Positions 16,774 through 25,854 of a stretch of DNA of 64,000 nt are shown piece by piece (the stretch's first letter is position 1; each line of letters begins with the position of its first letter). Made by a program: the position numbers and the translations under genes. The DNA comes from JAAYYM01 sp964631375 (GTDB taxonomy: Bacteria > Bacillota > Clostridia > Lachnospirales > Lachnospiraceae), in assembly GCA_964631375.1 (NCBI GenBank), contig CAZVYQ010000006.1, positions 21,678 to 85,677 of the forward strand, in the 5' to 3' direction. The notes beneath the pieces are model-generated. The model saw only the letters and a list, made by a program, of their open reading frames with translations. It was not told the DNA's origin and did not search any database.

Positions 16774-16815
16774 AAAGAATCTCCCGTAACCGAATTCGGA
16801 AACGAGAGATTCTTT
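16774..16815. terminator. bidirectional terminator between ECF S and SASP genes
   Basis: A 10-bp stem AAAGAATCTC (16774-16783) and GAGATTCTTT (16806-16815) flanks an inner palindrome CCGAATTCGG. A-runs on the left and T-runs on the right make it usable from both strands for the two convergent genes. Confidence 0.75.
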
Positions 16816-16841
16816 ACTAAGTCATTGAAATTTTTATCTTG

Positions 16842-17045
16842 CTATTTCATCTGGCTTTCCTGCTTGGCAATCATCTGACGAACCATCTCGCCACCGATTG
16901 ATCCGGCTTCCTTAGATGTTAAATCACCATTGTAGCCTTCTTTCAGGTTTACACCGAGTTCAGATGCAACCTCTGTTTTGAACTTATCCATGGCTGCCTT
17001 TGCCTCAGGTACCTGCATTCTATTTGATCCACTCTTATTTGCCAT
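16842..17045 (-). CDS. alpha/beta-type small acid-soluble spore protein
   Basis: The 67-residue protein MANKSGSNRMQVPEA... contains the SASP hallmarks: ALDKFKxEVAxELG-like segment (here AMDKFKTEVASELGVN), GYNGDLTSKEAGSIGGEMV and a C-terminal helix. These proteins coat DNA in the dormant spore and are degraded by the Gpr protease during germination. The start at 17045 has GGAGG seven bases upstream; a 7-residue longer reading lacks a site. It is the clearest sign in the window that the organism forms spores. Confidence 0.95.
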   Translation of the reverse strand: MANKSGSNRMQVPEAKAAMDKFKTEVASELGVNLKEGYNGDLTSKEAGSIGGEMVRQMIAKQESQMK

Positions 17046-17096
17046 TCTTTTCACCTCCATAATCATTGAGTTCTGTCATACTCTCACTCTATTTGA

Positions 17097-17128
17097 TAGA
17101 TAAGCGACTACTTCTCGCCGCTTATCTA
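17097..17128. repeat. inverted repeat upstream of the SASP gene
   Basis: Perfect 10-bp arms TAGATAAGCG and CGCTTATCTA are separated by 12 bases. It lies between the end of the TetR gene and the SASP start. It may be the TetR-operon terminator or a protein-binding site; no T-run follows on the minus strand. Confidence 0.6.
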
Positions 17129-17209
17129 AGCCTTGCTTGATTCGCACCGATTTTCATCACTTATCTTGGTACTATTATGTGAGATAACCAAAATGATTAT
17201 GTTGGTAAT

Positions 17210-17836
17210 TTATTCATTCTTTTTTAAATATTTTTCAAAGACACGATGTAGCACCGGAAGTGTTCCCTGATTATTAACCAGGGCGATTAGATTCCAGACC
17301 TCCGTAAGTGTGAGGTTCTTATCTTCCTTATGCCATTTTGCCAGGATTGCAAATAGTCCACTGATATGATACTCCAGTACATACGACATCTTCACTCTTT
17401 CCTTCTCTGGAAGACTTTCCATAAGCTGTTCACATTGTGGCTGGATCCATTCTCTCAGATTCTGTGTAAAAATCGGAGATCTGACTTTATGAAACATAAT
17501 GGTCAGAACCTTACTGTTTTCTTCGTAAAATCGAATGAACGACTCATCCGGACTTAGAGAAATCGAGTCTTCAAATCTTCCATCCTTAGTAAAGCTGTTA
17601 TCACCTATATGGAGTTCGCCGATCTCCTTTGCCTGCGAAAACAGTGAATCCACAATATCATTCAATACATCATTCACATTATTGAAATAAGAATAAAATG
17701 TACTCCTGTTATAACCGGCACGTTCTGTTATCTCCTTGACGGAAATCTTTGCAATATCCTTTTCATTATAGATATCCAGAAAGGCCTCCTCAAGATTTCG
17801 TTTTGTTTGTTCAGTTAGTTCCGGCTTTTTTTGCAT
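17210..17836 (-). CDS. TetR-family regulator of the RND efflux operon
   Basis: The protein is 208 residues with an N-terminal TetR helix-turn-helix (near residues 28-50: ISVKEITERAGYNRSTFYSYF) and a variable helical ligand domain resembling TetR_C of the DhaS/AcrR type. Its start lies inside the RND pump gene (26-base overlap), so it is co-transcribed as the third gene. It probably represses the adaptor-pump promoter near 22335-22363. The inducing ligand is unknown. Confidence 0.9.
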   Translation of the reverse strand: MQKKPELTEQTKRNLEEAFLDIYNEKDIAKISVKEITERAGYNRSTFYSYFNNVNDVLNDIVDSLFSQAKEIGELHIGDNSFTKDGRFEDSISLSPDESFIRFYEENSKVLTIMFHKVRSPIFTQNLREWIQPQCEQLMESLPEKERVKMSYVLEYHISGLFAILAKWHKEDKNLTLTEVWNLIALVNNQGTLPVLHRVFEKYLKKNE

Positions 17837-20800
17837 GCTTTTTTTGCCCCTTAAACAATTTGCGTTCTCCGCTTTGCACCTGATCGAGCAATGTATAGAA
17901 TACCGGGATCAGGAATAGTGTCAGCACGGTTGATGCTACAAAACCACCAATGATAACAACACCCATACTCTGCATCATTTCTGTCCCTTCGCCAATGCCG
18001 AGTGACATCGGAACCATAGCGAGTATCGTCGTCAAACTGGTCATCATGATCGGACGCAGTCTGATACGTCCGGTTTCAACCAGAGCATCCTCTCGTTCAT
18101 ATTCAGCCCTGAGCTGATTGGATGTATCAACAAACAAAATACCATTATTTACAACCGTTCCGACCAGCAGCAGCAAGCCCATCATGGATACCATGGTCAA
18201 TGTTGTTCCGGTTGCCAACATCAGGCTGACAGAACCTACCAGACTAAATGGAATACACCACATAACCATCAGCGAAAAACGAACCGATTCAAACTGCATT
18301 GCCATGATCATCAGTACCAACAATATAGCAACTATGATTGAAACACCCAGACTTGTAAACTCCTCTGTCATCATCTCTGTCTGTGTCGTGGATCCAACAC
18401 TGACATCTCCCGGAAATACGCATGCTGTTACTCTTGTATCTACATTGTCTTGTGCATCAAACTTCGCATCCTTCAGTGTTGTTCCGGTTACTGTGACACT
18501 ATATCTTCCATTATATCTGGATAACTGTTCCGGACTGTCTGTATAGACAAACGCAGCAATATCTGATAACATAATCTGCTTGCCTGTTGGGGTTTGCAGG
18601 GTTAAATCTTTGAGCGAAGCTACATCCTCATACATGTTATCCGGATACTCCACGGTCACAGTATAGAGTTTTTTCTGGTTGGTGATTTCGATTGTATCCA
18701 CACCACTCAGGGCCATATTTACATTCTGTGCTACAGCTGCAGGTGTAAATCCGACCGAAGCAGCCTTCAGAGGATCAATGACTAACTTCACCTTACTTCC
18801 ACTCGTATAAGCTGTAGAGGTCACGTCGATGATACCCGGTGTATCCTTCATGATGTCCTCTACCATTGCAGAGGCTTCCTTCAAATCCTCCATCTTGCTT
18901 CCCATGAGAGTGACCTCTGTTCCACTGCCTCCAAGACCTCCCATTGCTCCCATATCACTTGTAACCTCACTCACTGTGATATCAAAGCCGGCCACCTTCT
19001 CCATAGCTATGGTCCAATCCTCTGCTGTCTCCCAGGTTTCCTTCAGTCTGTCTTTTTTCAAGAAAACATTCACTGTCGCTGTTGCGCCTGAACTGTCAGC
19101 TGTAACATTATAAGTCTCTACATCCGGATTATTTGAAACCATCGTCTCCAGTTTCTGTAGCAACTCATCATAACGATCCAGTGCAAGTCCCGGTCTTCCT
19201 GTGATATTGAAAGCAATCTGTCCCTGATCTGTTGCAGGCATCAATTCCATGTTGAGCAGAGTGGCTCCTAGTCCTGACAACACCAGTAAGATCACCGCAA
19301 TCAACACTGCCATTTTTTTATGATGCAATACCCCACGTAACATCTTAGAATAACGAGTGGAGATCCTGTCAAGTGTCCTTGTCACAGGAGTATCCTTACG
19401 TTCTCTGGGCTTATATTTTGAGAAAAACAATGGGACCAGCGTAATGGCTGAAACCAGTGATGCCAATAGCGAAAAAACAATTGTAAAGCCTAACGGTCCA
19501 AACATCTGCCCTGAAAGTCCTTTGGTCAAACTAATCGGCAGGAATACCGCTACAGTCGTTGCCGTAGATGCGATAATAGAGTTCAGGACAAATTTCGTTC
19601 CCTGTTCTGCTGCCTCTCTATAATCCAGACCGTCATCCTTCTTGCGGAAGCAGCTCTCCAGCACAACAATCGAGTTATCCACCATCATACCAACGCCAAT
19701 GACCAGACCGCCCATCGTAACAACATTCAGCGAAAAGCCCATAAATTTCATCAGGATAAAGGTAATCAAAATCGAAATCGGCATAGAACTTCCTACGATT
19801 AAACTTCCCTTAAAATCTCCAAAGAACAAGAACAGGATCAGCATAGATAGTGCCATACCAAGAACCAATGTATCGGCCACTGCTTTTAAGGAATCCTTTA
19901 CATCCTCACTATTGTCAGAGATAATCACAAAATTAGCTCCGGCATTTTCTGCCTCCAGCTTTGCAATGACTTCTTTCACATCATTGGCAACCGATACATC
20001 ACCGGCACTTTGTCGCTTTGAGATGCTGATTGTTACATTATCCAATCCGTTGTATCGGCTAAGAGACGTCGTCCTCTCATAGTTGTTTCTGATATCTGCC
20101 ACATCCGATAACTGAATAACGGTTCCCTTCGCAGTAGTAATAGGAATGGAACGTAACTGCTCAATGGTATTGTACTCAGCACTGATGGATACATTCATCG
20201 ACTGATTCCCTTGCATTGCCGTTCCGACGGGCATATTAAAATCTGCAGCATTGATGTATGTCACGATGGTATTCATGGAAAGTCCGTACTGTGCCATTTT
20301 CTGTGGATTTAGAGAAACACTGACATAGGCTTCCTTACCACCCGATACCTCTACCTCTGCAACGTCTGTGATTCGCTCCAGTTCCGGCACCACATCATTT
20401 TCCACATAGTTTAAGAGATCAATATCTCCGTCTGCTGATGCTGAGATCATGACAGTCGGTATCGCATTGATATTCAACTCAATAATACGTGGTGTCCCTG
20501 CTTCGCTTGGCAGCTTATTGGAATTCTCATTGAGTGCTTCCAACAGATCCATATAGGCATCATCCATGTCTGTTCCATACTCATACTGGAATACAACTGT
20601 GGACATACTTTCCATAGAAGAAGATTGTATGTTTTTCAAGCCTTTTAATGTACCGCCTGCCTCCTCTATTTCCTGAGTAACCAGTTCATCGATATCTTCC
20701 GGTGACACTCCCACATAGGTCGTCATAACAATGAACATCGGCATTTCCATATCCGGCGATAATTGCATATTCAGTCCAAATATAGAACCTACACCAAACA

Positions 20801-20867
20801 CTATGATAGCTGCTATGAGCACAATGACAGAAACCGGACGTTTTAGTGATAATTTAGTCAGCCCCAT
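17811..20867 (-). CDS. RND efflux transporter permease (AcrB/MMPL HAE1 type)
   Basis: The 1018-residue protein has the RND layout: a first helix at about 13-33, a large extracytoplasmic loop (about 40-330), six helices, a second loop (about 550-830) and six more helices. NSIVVLES near residue 405 and the GGLVIGVGMMVDN stretch hold the proton-relay acidic pair. Length matches AcrB-like pumps. Gram-positive homologues (for example SwrC) export surfactants, lipids or drugs and have no outer-membrane partner. It overlaps the adaptor gene by 14 bases and the TetR gene by 26 bases. Confidence 0.95.
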   Translation of the reverse strand: MGLTKLSLKRPVSVIVLIAAIIVFGVGSIFGLNMQLSPDMEMPMFIVMTTYVGVSPEDIDELVTQEIEEAGGTLKGLKNIQSSSMESMSTVVFQYEYGTDMDDAYMDLLEALNENSNKLPSEAGTPRIIELNINAIPTVMISASADGDIDLLNYVENDVVPELERITDVAEVEVSGGKEAYVSVSLNPQKMAQYGLSMNTIVTYINAADFNMPVGTAMQGNQSMNVSISAEYNTIEQLRSIPITTAKGTVIQLSDVADIRNNYERTTSLSRYNGLDNVTISISKRQSAGDVSVANDVKEVIAKLEAENAGANFVIISDNSEDVKDSLKAVADTLVLGMALSMLILFLFFGDFKGSLIVGSSMPISILITFILMKFMGFSLNVVTMGGLVIGVGMMVDNSIVVLESCFRKKDDGLDYREAAEQGTKFVLNSIIASTATTVAVFLPISLTKGLSGQMFGPLGFTIVFSLLASLVSAITLVPLFFSKYKPRERKDTPVTRTLDRISTRYSKMLRGVLHHKKMAVLIAVILLVLSGLGATLLNMELMPATDQGQIAFNITGRPGLALDRYDELLQKLETMVSNNPDVETYNVTADSSGATATVNVFLKKDRLKETWETAEDWTIAMEKVAGFDITVSEVTSDMGAMGGLGGSGTEVTLMGSKMEDLKEASAMVEDIMKDTPGIIDVTSTAYTSGSKVKLVIDPLKAASVGFTPAAVAQNVNMALSGVDTIEITNQKKLYTVTVEYPDNMYEDVASLKDLTLQTPTGKQIMLSDIAAFVYTDSPEQLSRYNGRYSVTVTGTTLKDAKFDAQDNVDTRVTACVFPGDVSVGSTTQTEMMTEEFTSLGVSIIVAILLVLMIMAMQFESVRFSLMVMWCIPFSLVGSVSLMLATGTTLTMVSMMGLLLLVGTVVNNGILFVDTSNQLRAEYEREDALVETGRIRLRPIMMTSLTTILAMVPMSLGIGEGTEMMQSMGVVIIGGFVASTVLTLFLIPVFYTLLDQVQSGERKLFKGQKKHAKKAGTN

Positions 20868-22266
20868 TTACTTGTTCTCCGTCCTTTAGTCTTGCAGACC
20901 ATGATGTAATGACCTGTTCACTGCCCGTAAGGCCCTCAGTCACCACAATTCTGTCCTCATCGTAAATACCTGTTTTGATATACTTCTTTGTTGCGATACC
21001 ATTCTCATCCGTATAGATATAGGCCTGCTCATCCTCATAATAAACAGCATCCAGAGGAATCGTAATTGCGTTCGTGGCAACCGCTGTCTCCAGGATTACC
21101 TTCACGCTGGAACCGGAATACAGATTGCTTCCGCCACCGTCCACAGCAGCCTCTATCAGAAACATACCTGTTGTGGAATCAATGCTGTCCTCAATTTTTG
21201 TAATCTTGCCGGTGCTCTCAGTCCCTGCATAGTCGATCCGAACCGGCTGCCCGGCAGAAATATTATAAATATTGCTCTCACTGACATAGAATTTCACGAT
21301 TCGATTTTCATCTGTAGCAATCACATATGCCGGAGAACCTGCCTGTACCAAACCATACTGTTCAATATCTACCTGTTCAATCACACCGCTTACCGGTGAT
21401 TTGATTTTATAATTATCCAGTGCCTGTTTTGCATTATCAACAGCAACCTGTGCCTGATTGACTGTTGCCGCTGCTGTACCCAACGCCTCTGATAGTATCT
21501 TTGTAACTGTCAGATTCAGATTCGCTGTTGCGGCCGCTTCACTGATCTCTGCTGTTTTAATGGCGTTCTCGTAAGTGTGAATACTGGATTCAAGTTGAGA
21601 CTTTGTAGCCTCGGCGGATGAGATCGAGCGTTCTATAGTAGCAATCTGCGTTTCCAATGCTGAAACTGCACTTTTCAACTCGACTGCCTTTGGATCGGTT
21701 GGATTCAATCCATTGAGTTGTTTTTTCAGTTCATCCTTCTGACTGTTCATTCCATTTTTAGATGACTTCATATCTTCAATGCTTCTTCTGGCATCTCCGA
21801 TCGCATCACAGGTGTTGTAATAATTGTAATAAGCAGTATCAACACCGACTTCTGCATTCTTATAGGAAGTAGATGCTTGAATTGTCTGTGCATCCAACGA
21901 ACTGCCAAGTGTCCTGTCTGCATTTGTCTTGCTGAGAGCATATGCCGCCTGTGCAGATTTGATACCCTGCTGTGCCTGCGTATCATCGACTTCAAAGAGC
22001 AGATCGCCTTCATTTACGACATCACCCTCTTCGAAATAAGTCGTCAACACCTCACCTGACGCCTTCGCCACAACCGAAACCGTATCTCCTGTTTCAATTG
22101 TTCCGATGAATTCTCCCGTATTGGAGATCGTCTCAATCTGCGGTGTGGCTTCCTTTACCAATAATGCCTCAACCTCAGCTGTTTCCTCTTCCTTGTTGCA
22201 GCCACTAAGCATCAGCCCAACGATGCACACCAGTCCGATTATTTTCGTTTTCTTACCTGACATCAT
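20854..22266 (-). CDS. RND efflux adaptor (membrane fusion protein) lipoprotein
   Basis: The 470-residue protein has a lipoprotein-like N-terminus (LVCIVGLMLSGC, Cys at residue 23). A lipoyl-like half (VVAKASGEVLTTYFEEGDVVNEGDLLF, near residues 65-90) is followed by a long helical hairpin (about 95-265, Gln/Ser/Ala-rich coiled coil), the second lipoyl half (KSPVSGVIEQVDIEQYG) and a beta-barrel domain. It would stabilise the RND pump on the outer face of the membrane. Two ATG codons, 22266 and 22263, follow GAGGAG. It is the first gene of the adaptor-pump-TetR operon. Confidence 0.92.
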   Translation of the reverse strand: MMSGKKTKIIGLVCIVGLMLSGCNKEEETAEVEALLVKEATPQIETISNTGEFIGTIETGDTVSVVAKASGEVLTTYFEEGDVVNEGDLLFEVDDTQAQQGIKSAQAAYALSKTNADRTLGSSLDAQTIQASTSYKNAEVGVDTAYYNYYNTCDAIGDARRSIEDMKSSKNGMNSQKDELKKQLNGLNPTDPKAVELKSAVSALETQIATIERSISSAEATKSQLESSIHTYENAIKTAEISEAAATANLNLTVTKILSEALGTAAATVNQAQVAVDNAKQALDNYKIKSPVSGVIEQVDIEQYGLVQAGSPAYVIATDENRIVKFYVSESNIYNISAGQPVRIDYAGTESTGKITKIEDSIDSTTGMFLIEAAVDGGGSNLYSGSSVKVILETAVATNAITIPLDAVYYEDEQAYIYTDENGIATKKYIKTGIYDEDRIVVTEGLTGSEQVITSWSARLKDGEQVNGAD

Positions 22267-22334
22267 AATTCTCCTCGTTCTTTGTCTGTTTCAAATATTG
22301 CCCTCATTACCCGACACCATGTTGTCCAATGACG

Positions 22335-22363
22335 ATTATATGCGAAACCAAAATTGATTTCAA
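22335..22363 (-). promoter_or_regulatory. promoter of the RND efflux operon
   Basis: TTGAAA (22358-22363) and TATAAT (22335-22340) are 17 bases apart on the minus strand. The spacer holds an imperfect dyad, AAATCAAT with TTTGGTTT, a possible site for the TetR encoded at the end of the operon. Confidence 0.65.
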
Positions 22364-22407
22364 CCGACATTTGTCACATGTTTGTTGCATTTAAGAAATA
22401 TTTTATT

Positions 22408-22436
22408 TTTAGTAAAACATTGCACATTTTACTAAA
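22408..22436. promoter_or_regulatory. palindromic candidate LacI operator upstream of the lacI-type gene
   Basis: Perfect 10-bp arms TTTAGTAAAA (22408-22417) and TTTTACTAAA (22427-22436) are separated by 9 bases and end 49 bases before the regulator start. A related half-site pair occurs at 23483-23503 ahead of the transporter operon. It is a likely autoregulatory site. Confidence 0.6.
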
Positions 22437-22485
22437 GGGTGATACATTTAAAGCGAAATAATCAACCAATACCGGAGGAATCCTT

Positions 22486-23460
22486 ATGGCAGGAATCAAG
22501 GATGTCGCAAAGGCGGCAGGAGTATCTGTTTCGACAGTATCCAATGTAATGAATAACAAGAAAAATGTCGGTGAAGCAACACGAGCTCGTATCTTAAAGA
22601 TATCCAGTGAAATGTCATATTATCCAAATATGGCAGGAAAAGGTTTGAAAACCGGTACCAGTAATACTATTCTGTTCAATTTTAGCGATTTTGATCGCTC
22701 TTTTTATCTAAAGATCATCAATGGCATCAATGACTATGCTAATGAAAATCATTATGACTTGATCATTTGCACCTTTCAATCCTGTGAGAAATATATGCGA
22801 AGCTCGTTGACTGCGGGTTGTATCAGCCTGGATTCGCAGATGACCAATGAATTCTTAAACCGTGTTGCCAGAGATAACTATCCCATTGTTGTACTTGACC
22901 GTATTGTCGAGAATCCCAACGTCAAAAGTATTGTCGTCAATAATTATGAACCAATGTGCGAGCTGGTTCAGGGAGTGATCAATAGAGGATACAGACGTTT
23001 TGGATTCATTGGAGGACTGGAAGGAACCACTGACAATATCGAACGCTATCAGGCATTCTTAGATACACTGGAAAAGAACCACATTCTCTTTCATCGTGAA
23101 AATTACTTCTCCGGTAATTATCGTGAAAAAAGCGGTTATCGGGCAGCTAAGATTATGCTGTTGAGCGAGGAGTTACCTGAAGCTCTGATTTGTGCAAACG
23201 ATAATATGGCTATCGGAGCCATTCGTGCCTTTCGCGAGAATAATCTCCACGTTCCAGAGGATATCGCAGTGACCGGATTTGATAACTGTGATCTTTCTGA
23301 AGTTGTAGGATTAACCACCGTAGATATTCCTAATTATGAGCGTGGCTACCTGGCTGCTCAGTATCTTGTAGAGAATATCCGTGGAAAACATAATGTAGAA
23401 CCCTTCAAAATCTCCGCAAAAGTGAAGTGGAGAAAAACCGTCACAGAGAAACAAAGATAA
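22486..23460 (+). CDS. LacI-family regulator of the GH65 disaccharide locus
   Basis: The 324-residue protein starts with a LacI helix-turn-helix (IKDVAKAAGVSVSTVSNVMNN, residues 4-24) and hinge helix, followed by a periplasmic-binding-like ligand domain ending in AVTGFDNCDLSEVVGLTTVDIP. The hydrophobic stretch between domains is typical. It lies directly upstream of, and in line with, the ABC importer, GH65 phosphorylase and beta-phosphoglucomutase, so it likely senses their disaccharide. The start has GGAGGAATCCTT upstream. Confidence 0.93.
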   Translation: MAGIKDVAKAAGVSVSTVSNVMNNKKNVGEATRARILKISSEMSYYPNMAGKGLKTGTSNTILFNFSDFDRSFYLKIINGINDYANENHYDLIICTFQSCEKYMRSSLTAGCISLDSQMTNEFLNRVARDNYPIVVLDRIVENPNVKSIVVNNYEPMCELVQGVINRGYRRFGFIGGLEGTTDNIERYQAFLDTLEKNHILFHRENYFSGNYREKSGYRAAKIMLLSEELPEALICANDNMAIGAIRAFRENNLHVPEDIAVTGFDNCDLSEVVGLTTVDIPNYERGYLAAQYLVENIRGKHNVEPFKISAKVKWRKTVTEKQR

Positions 23461-23482
23461 AATACAGTAAAATCAATTCGTT

Positions 23483-23503
23483 TTTAGTAAATTATTTTAC
23501 AAA
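23483..23503. promoter_or_regulatory. second candidate LacI operator, imperfect
   Basis: TTTAGTAAA and TTTACAAA flank TTAT; the core GTAAA/TTTAC is symmetrical. It repeats the half-site TTTAGTAAA of the site at 22408-22436. It lies 111 bases before the -35 box of the importer operon, so DNA looping between the sites is possible. Confidence 0.4.
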
Positions 23504-23613
23504 GTCATGGTCATTATGCCAATATGGTATTTGATTTCATGGCTTTCTTTTTTCTTCTTTTTGTGATTATTTCCAAAATTCCTTCTTTCATCTGCTTTTA
23601 GCACTCTTTTCCG

Positions 23614-23642
23614 TTGACACAACATATGATTTATCATAGCAT
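23614..23642 (+). promoter_or_regulatory. promoter of the GH65 disaccharide transport operon
   Basis: TTGACA (23614-23619) and TAGCAT (23637-23642) are 17 bases apart. The spacer contains a perfect dyad TATGAT-TT-ATCATA (23625-23638), which could be a further operator. The rest of the 249-base gap 23461-23709 is AT-rich and holds no gene. Confidence 0.6.
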
Positions 23643-23709
23643 AAAAGTGTCACAAGTATAACGTTTTACACAACAAAATCATGAAGGAGTTACAAGGAGG
23701 AAGGAAAAC

Positions 23710-24957
23710 ATGAAGAAGGTATTAGGAACGATTATGGCAACAACACTACTGCTCAGTTCAGTACTGATGGGCTGTCAAAGCAAAGCAGGTGCTTCAGCTT
23801 CAACAGACGGTGGCAGTGTAGAGGCAGCAAAAAAGATAGTCGTATTTCAATCAAAGGTTGAAATTGCTGACCAACTGGAAGCCTGTGCGGCAGACTACCA
23901 AAAGGAAACCGGCGTAGAGGTTGAAGTCTGGGGAACAACCGGTGATGACTATTTTCAACAATTAAAAACGAAACTTGCAAACAATCAGGGGCCTACCGTA
24001 TTTTCTTTACAACCCGGATCAGAGTCACAACAGGTTGCAGCATATCTTGCTGATCTGTCGGATATCCCGATGGCATCCAAGGTAGCACAGGGTATGACAA
24101 ATGTCATTGATGGTAAAACGGTTGGTATCCCTTATACAGTAGAAGGCTTTGGTATGGTATACAACAAAAGTCTCATTGACCCGGCAAGCGTCAACAACTA
24201 TGACACCTTTGTAAAAATGCTGCAGGATCAAAAAACAGCCGGTATAAACGGTTTTGGTCTTTCACAGGAGAGTTATTTCCTGATCGGACACATTCTCAAT
24301 ACACCATTTGCACTGCAGAGCGATCCCTCTGATTTTGTTGCTAAAACAATCAAGGGTGAAGTAAAGCTATCAGAAACACCGGAATTTCAGGAGTTCGCCA
24401 AGTTCTATGCTGCCATCAGAGAAAATTCCTACAATCCGCTCGAAGTCAACTACGATAAAGAATGTGGTGACTTTGCAACCGGTAAGAGTGCAGCCATCCA
24501 TCAGGGAAACTGGTGTGCAGGAATGTTTGCCGATTATGATGTCACATTTGATATGGGTATGATGGGGCTTCCGATCGCGGGCAATGATAAGCTGGCAGTC
24601 AGTGTCCCTGCTGCCTGGTATGTGAATTCACAGGCAACCCCTGCAGAGATTCAGGCAGGCAAGGATTTCATCAACTGGCTCTATACATCTGAAACAGGCA
24701 AAAACTATATGATGAACGAATTTGGCTTCATTCCTGTAGTAGAAGGCATGACAAATGACAATCTGGATCCATTGTCCAAGGAAGTGGCACGTTTCACAGA
24801 GGAAGGCAAAACCATTACATGGCCTATGAACGAGTGGCCGGCAGGTATTGTTGATGTCTATCTGGTTCCGATCGCAGAGCAGTTCTTTACTACCGATATG
24901 TCTGAGGACGACTTCCTCAAAGCAATCGAAAACGCATTTATAGAAGCAGGAAAATAG
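23710..24957 (+). CDS. sugar ABC transporter substrate-binding lipoprotein (SBP_bac_1)
   Basis: The 415-residue precursor has a lipoprotein signal (LLLSSVLMGC, Cys at residue 22) and the family 1 binding-protein fold: KIVVFQSKVE at the start, VYNKSLID near residue 150 and KSAAIHQGNWCAGMF near 260. It binds an oligosaccharide outside the cell for the two permeases that follow. AAGGAGGAAGG precedes the ATG. The GH65 enzyme downstream suggests an alpha-linked glucose disaccharide such as maltose, kojibiose, nigerose or trehalose. Confidence 0.92.
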   Translation: MKKVLGTIMATTLLLSSVLMGCQSKAGASASTDGGSVEAAKKIVVFQSKVEIADQLEACAADYQKETGVEVEVWGTTGDDYFQQLKTKLANNQGPTVFSLQPGSESQQVAAYLADLSDIPMASKVAQGMTNVIDGKTVGIPYTVEGFGMVYNKSLIDPASVNNYDTFVKMLQDQKTAGINGFGLSQESYFLIGHILNTPFALQSDPSDFVAKTIKGEVKLSETPEFQEFAKFYAAIRENSYNPLEVNYDKECGDFATGKSAAIHQGNWCAGMFADYDVTFDMGMMGLPIAGNDKLAVSVPAAWYVNSQATPAEIQAGKDFINWLYTSETGKNYMMNEFGFIPVVEGMTNDNLDPLSKEVARFTEEGKTITWPMNEWPAGIVDVYLVPIAEQFFTTDMSEDDFLKAIENAFIEAGK

Positions 24958-24978
24958 ACTTTGAAGGGGGTTCATCAC

Positions 24979-25854
24979 ATGAAAACGCGTAAAAATACAG
25001 GTTGGTTCTTACTCTTTACCATACCCTTGATCTTTATCTTTACAACAGTAGTCATCATACCGTTTATCATTGGTATCAGTTACTCATTCTTTTCATGGGA
25101 TGGACTCCCTCTAAATCCTAAGATTTTTGTGGGATTTGATAACTACATCAAGCTGGGATCTGACTCACGATTCATATCCACAGCTATCCATACAGTTCTC
25201 TTTACATTGTTGGCAATCGTTTTGATCAATATACTCGGCCTTGCTTTTGCATTGATGGTCACCACAAAGCTAAAGGTTCGCAACATTGCACGTACCATGC
25301 TCTTTATGCCATACCTGATCGGTGGACTGATTCTGGGCTACATATGGAAGTTCATTCTGGGTGATGCACTCTCCAGTATTGGAGAGATGACAGGTTGGGG
25401 AGGTATCTTTCGCAACTGGCTCCTGGATCCAAATTATGCCCTTGCAGCATTGATCGTTGTAGCTACCTGGCAGATGGCCGGTTATATTATGATCATCTAC
25501 ATCACTGGTATCCAGGCGATTCCCGAAGATGTGATCGAAGCAGCCGGAGTAGATGGAGCAGGCTTCTGGCAGACTCTGTTCAAGATCAAGTTCCCGCTGT
25601 TGATGCCATCCTTTACAATTTGTCTATTTATGACACTTTCTAACTGTTTCAAAATTTTTGACGTGAACTTTTCATTGACCGGAGGAGGTCCCTCCAATGC
25701 GACTGAAATGTTTGCATTGAACATCTATAATGAGATCTTCCAGCTCAACAACTTCGGCTATGGTCAGGCAAAGGCAATCGTATTCTTTATTGTTGTAGCT
25801 GCTGTGACTCTCGTTCAGGTTTCAATCACGAAGAAAAGAGAGGTGTCAATGTAA
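24979..25854 (+). CDS. sugar ABC transporter permease, MalF/UgpA-like
   Basis: The 291-residue protein has six membrane helices and the permease EAA-type loop IEAAGVDGAGFWQTLFKIKFPLL near residue 190, which docks the ATPase. ATG at 24979 is chosen because AAGGGGG lies eight bases upstream; the TTG at 24961 overlaps that site. The stop overlaps the next start by one base. Confidence 0.93.
   Translation: MKTRKNTGWFLLFTIPLIFIFTTVVIIPFIIGISYSFFSWDGLPLNPKIFVGFDNYIKLGSDSRFISTAIHTVLFTLLAIVLINILGLAFALMVTTKLKVRNIARTMLFMPYLIGGLILGYIWKFILGDALSSIGEMTGWGGIFRNWLLDPNYALAALIVVATWQMAGYIMIIYITGIQAIPEDVIEAAGVDGAGFWQTLFKIKFPLLMPSFTICLFMTLSNCFKIFDVNFSLTGGGPSNATEMFALNIYNEIFQLNNFGYGQAKAIVFFIVVAAVTLVQVSITKKREVSM

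Noticed and set aside
23599..23607. TTAGCACTC, half of a CIRCE heat-shock element
   Set aside because: The matching GAGTGCTAA half is absent, and the site lies before sugar genes.
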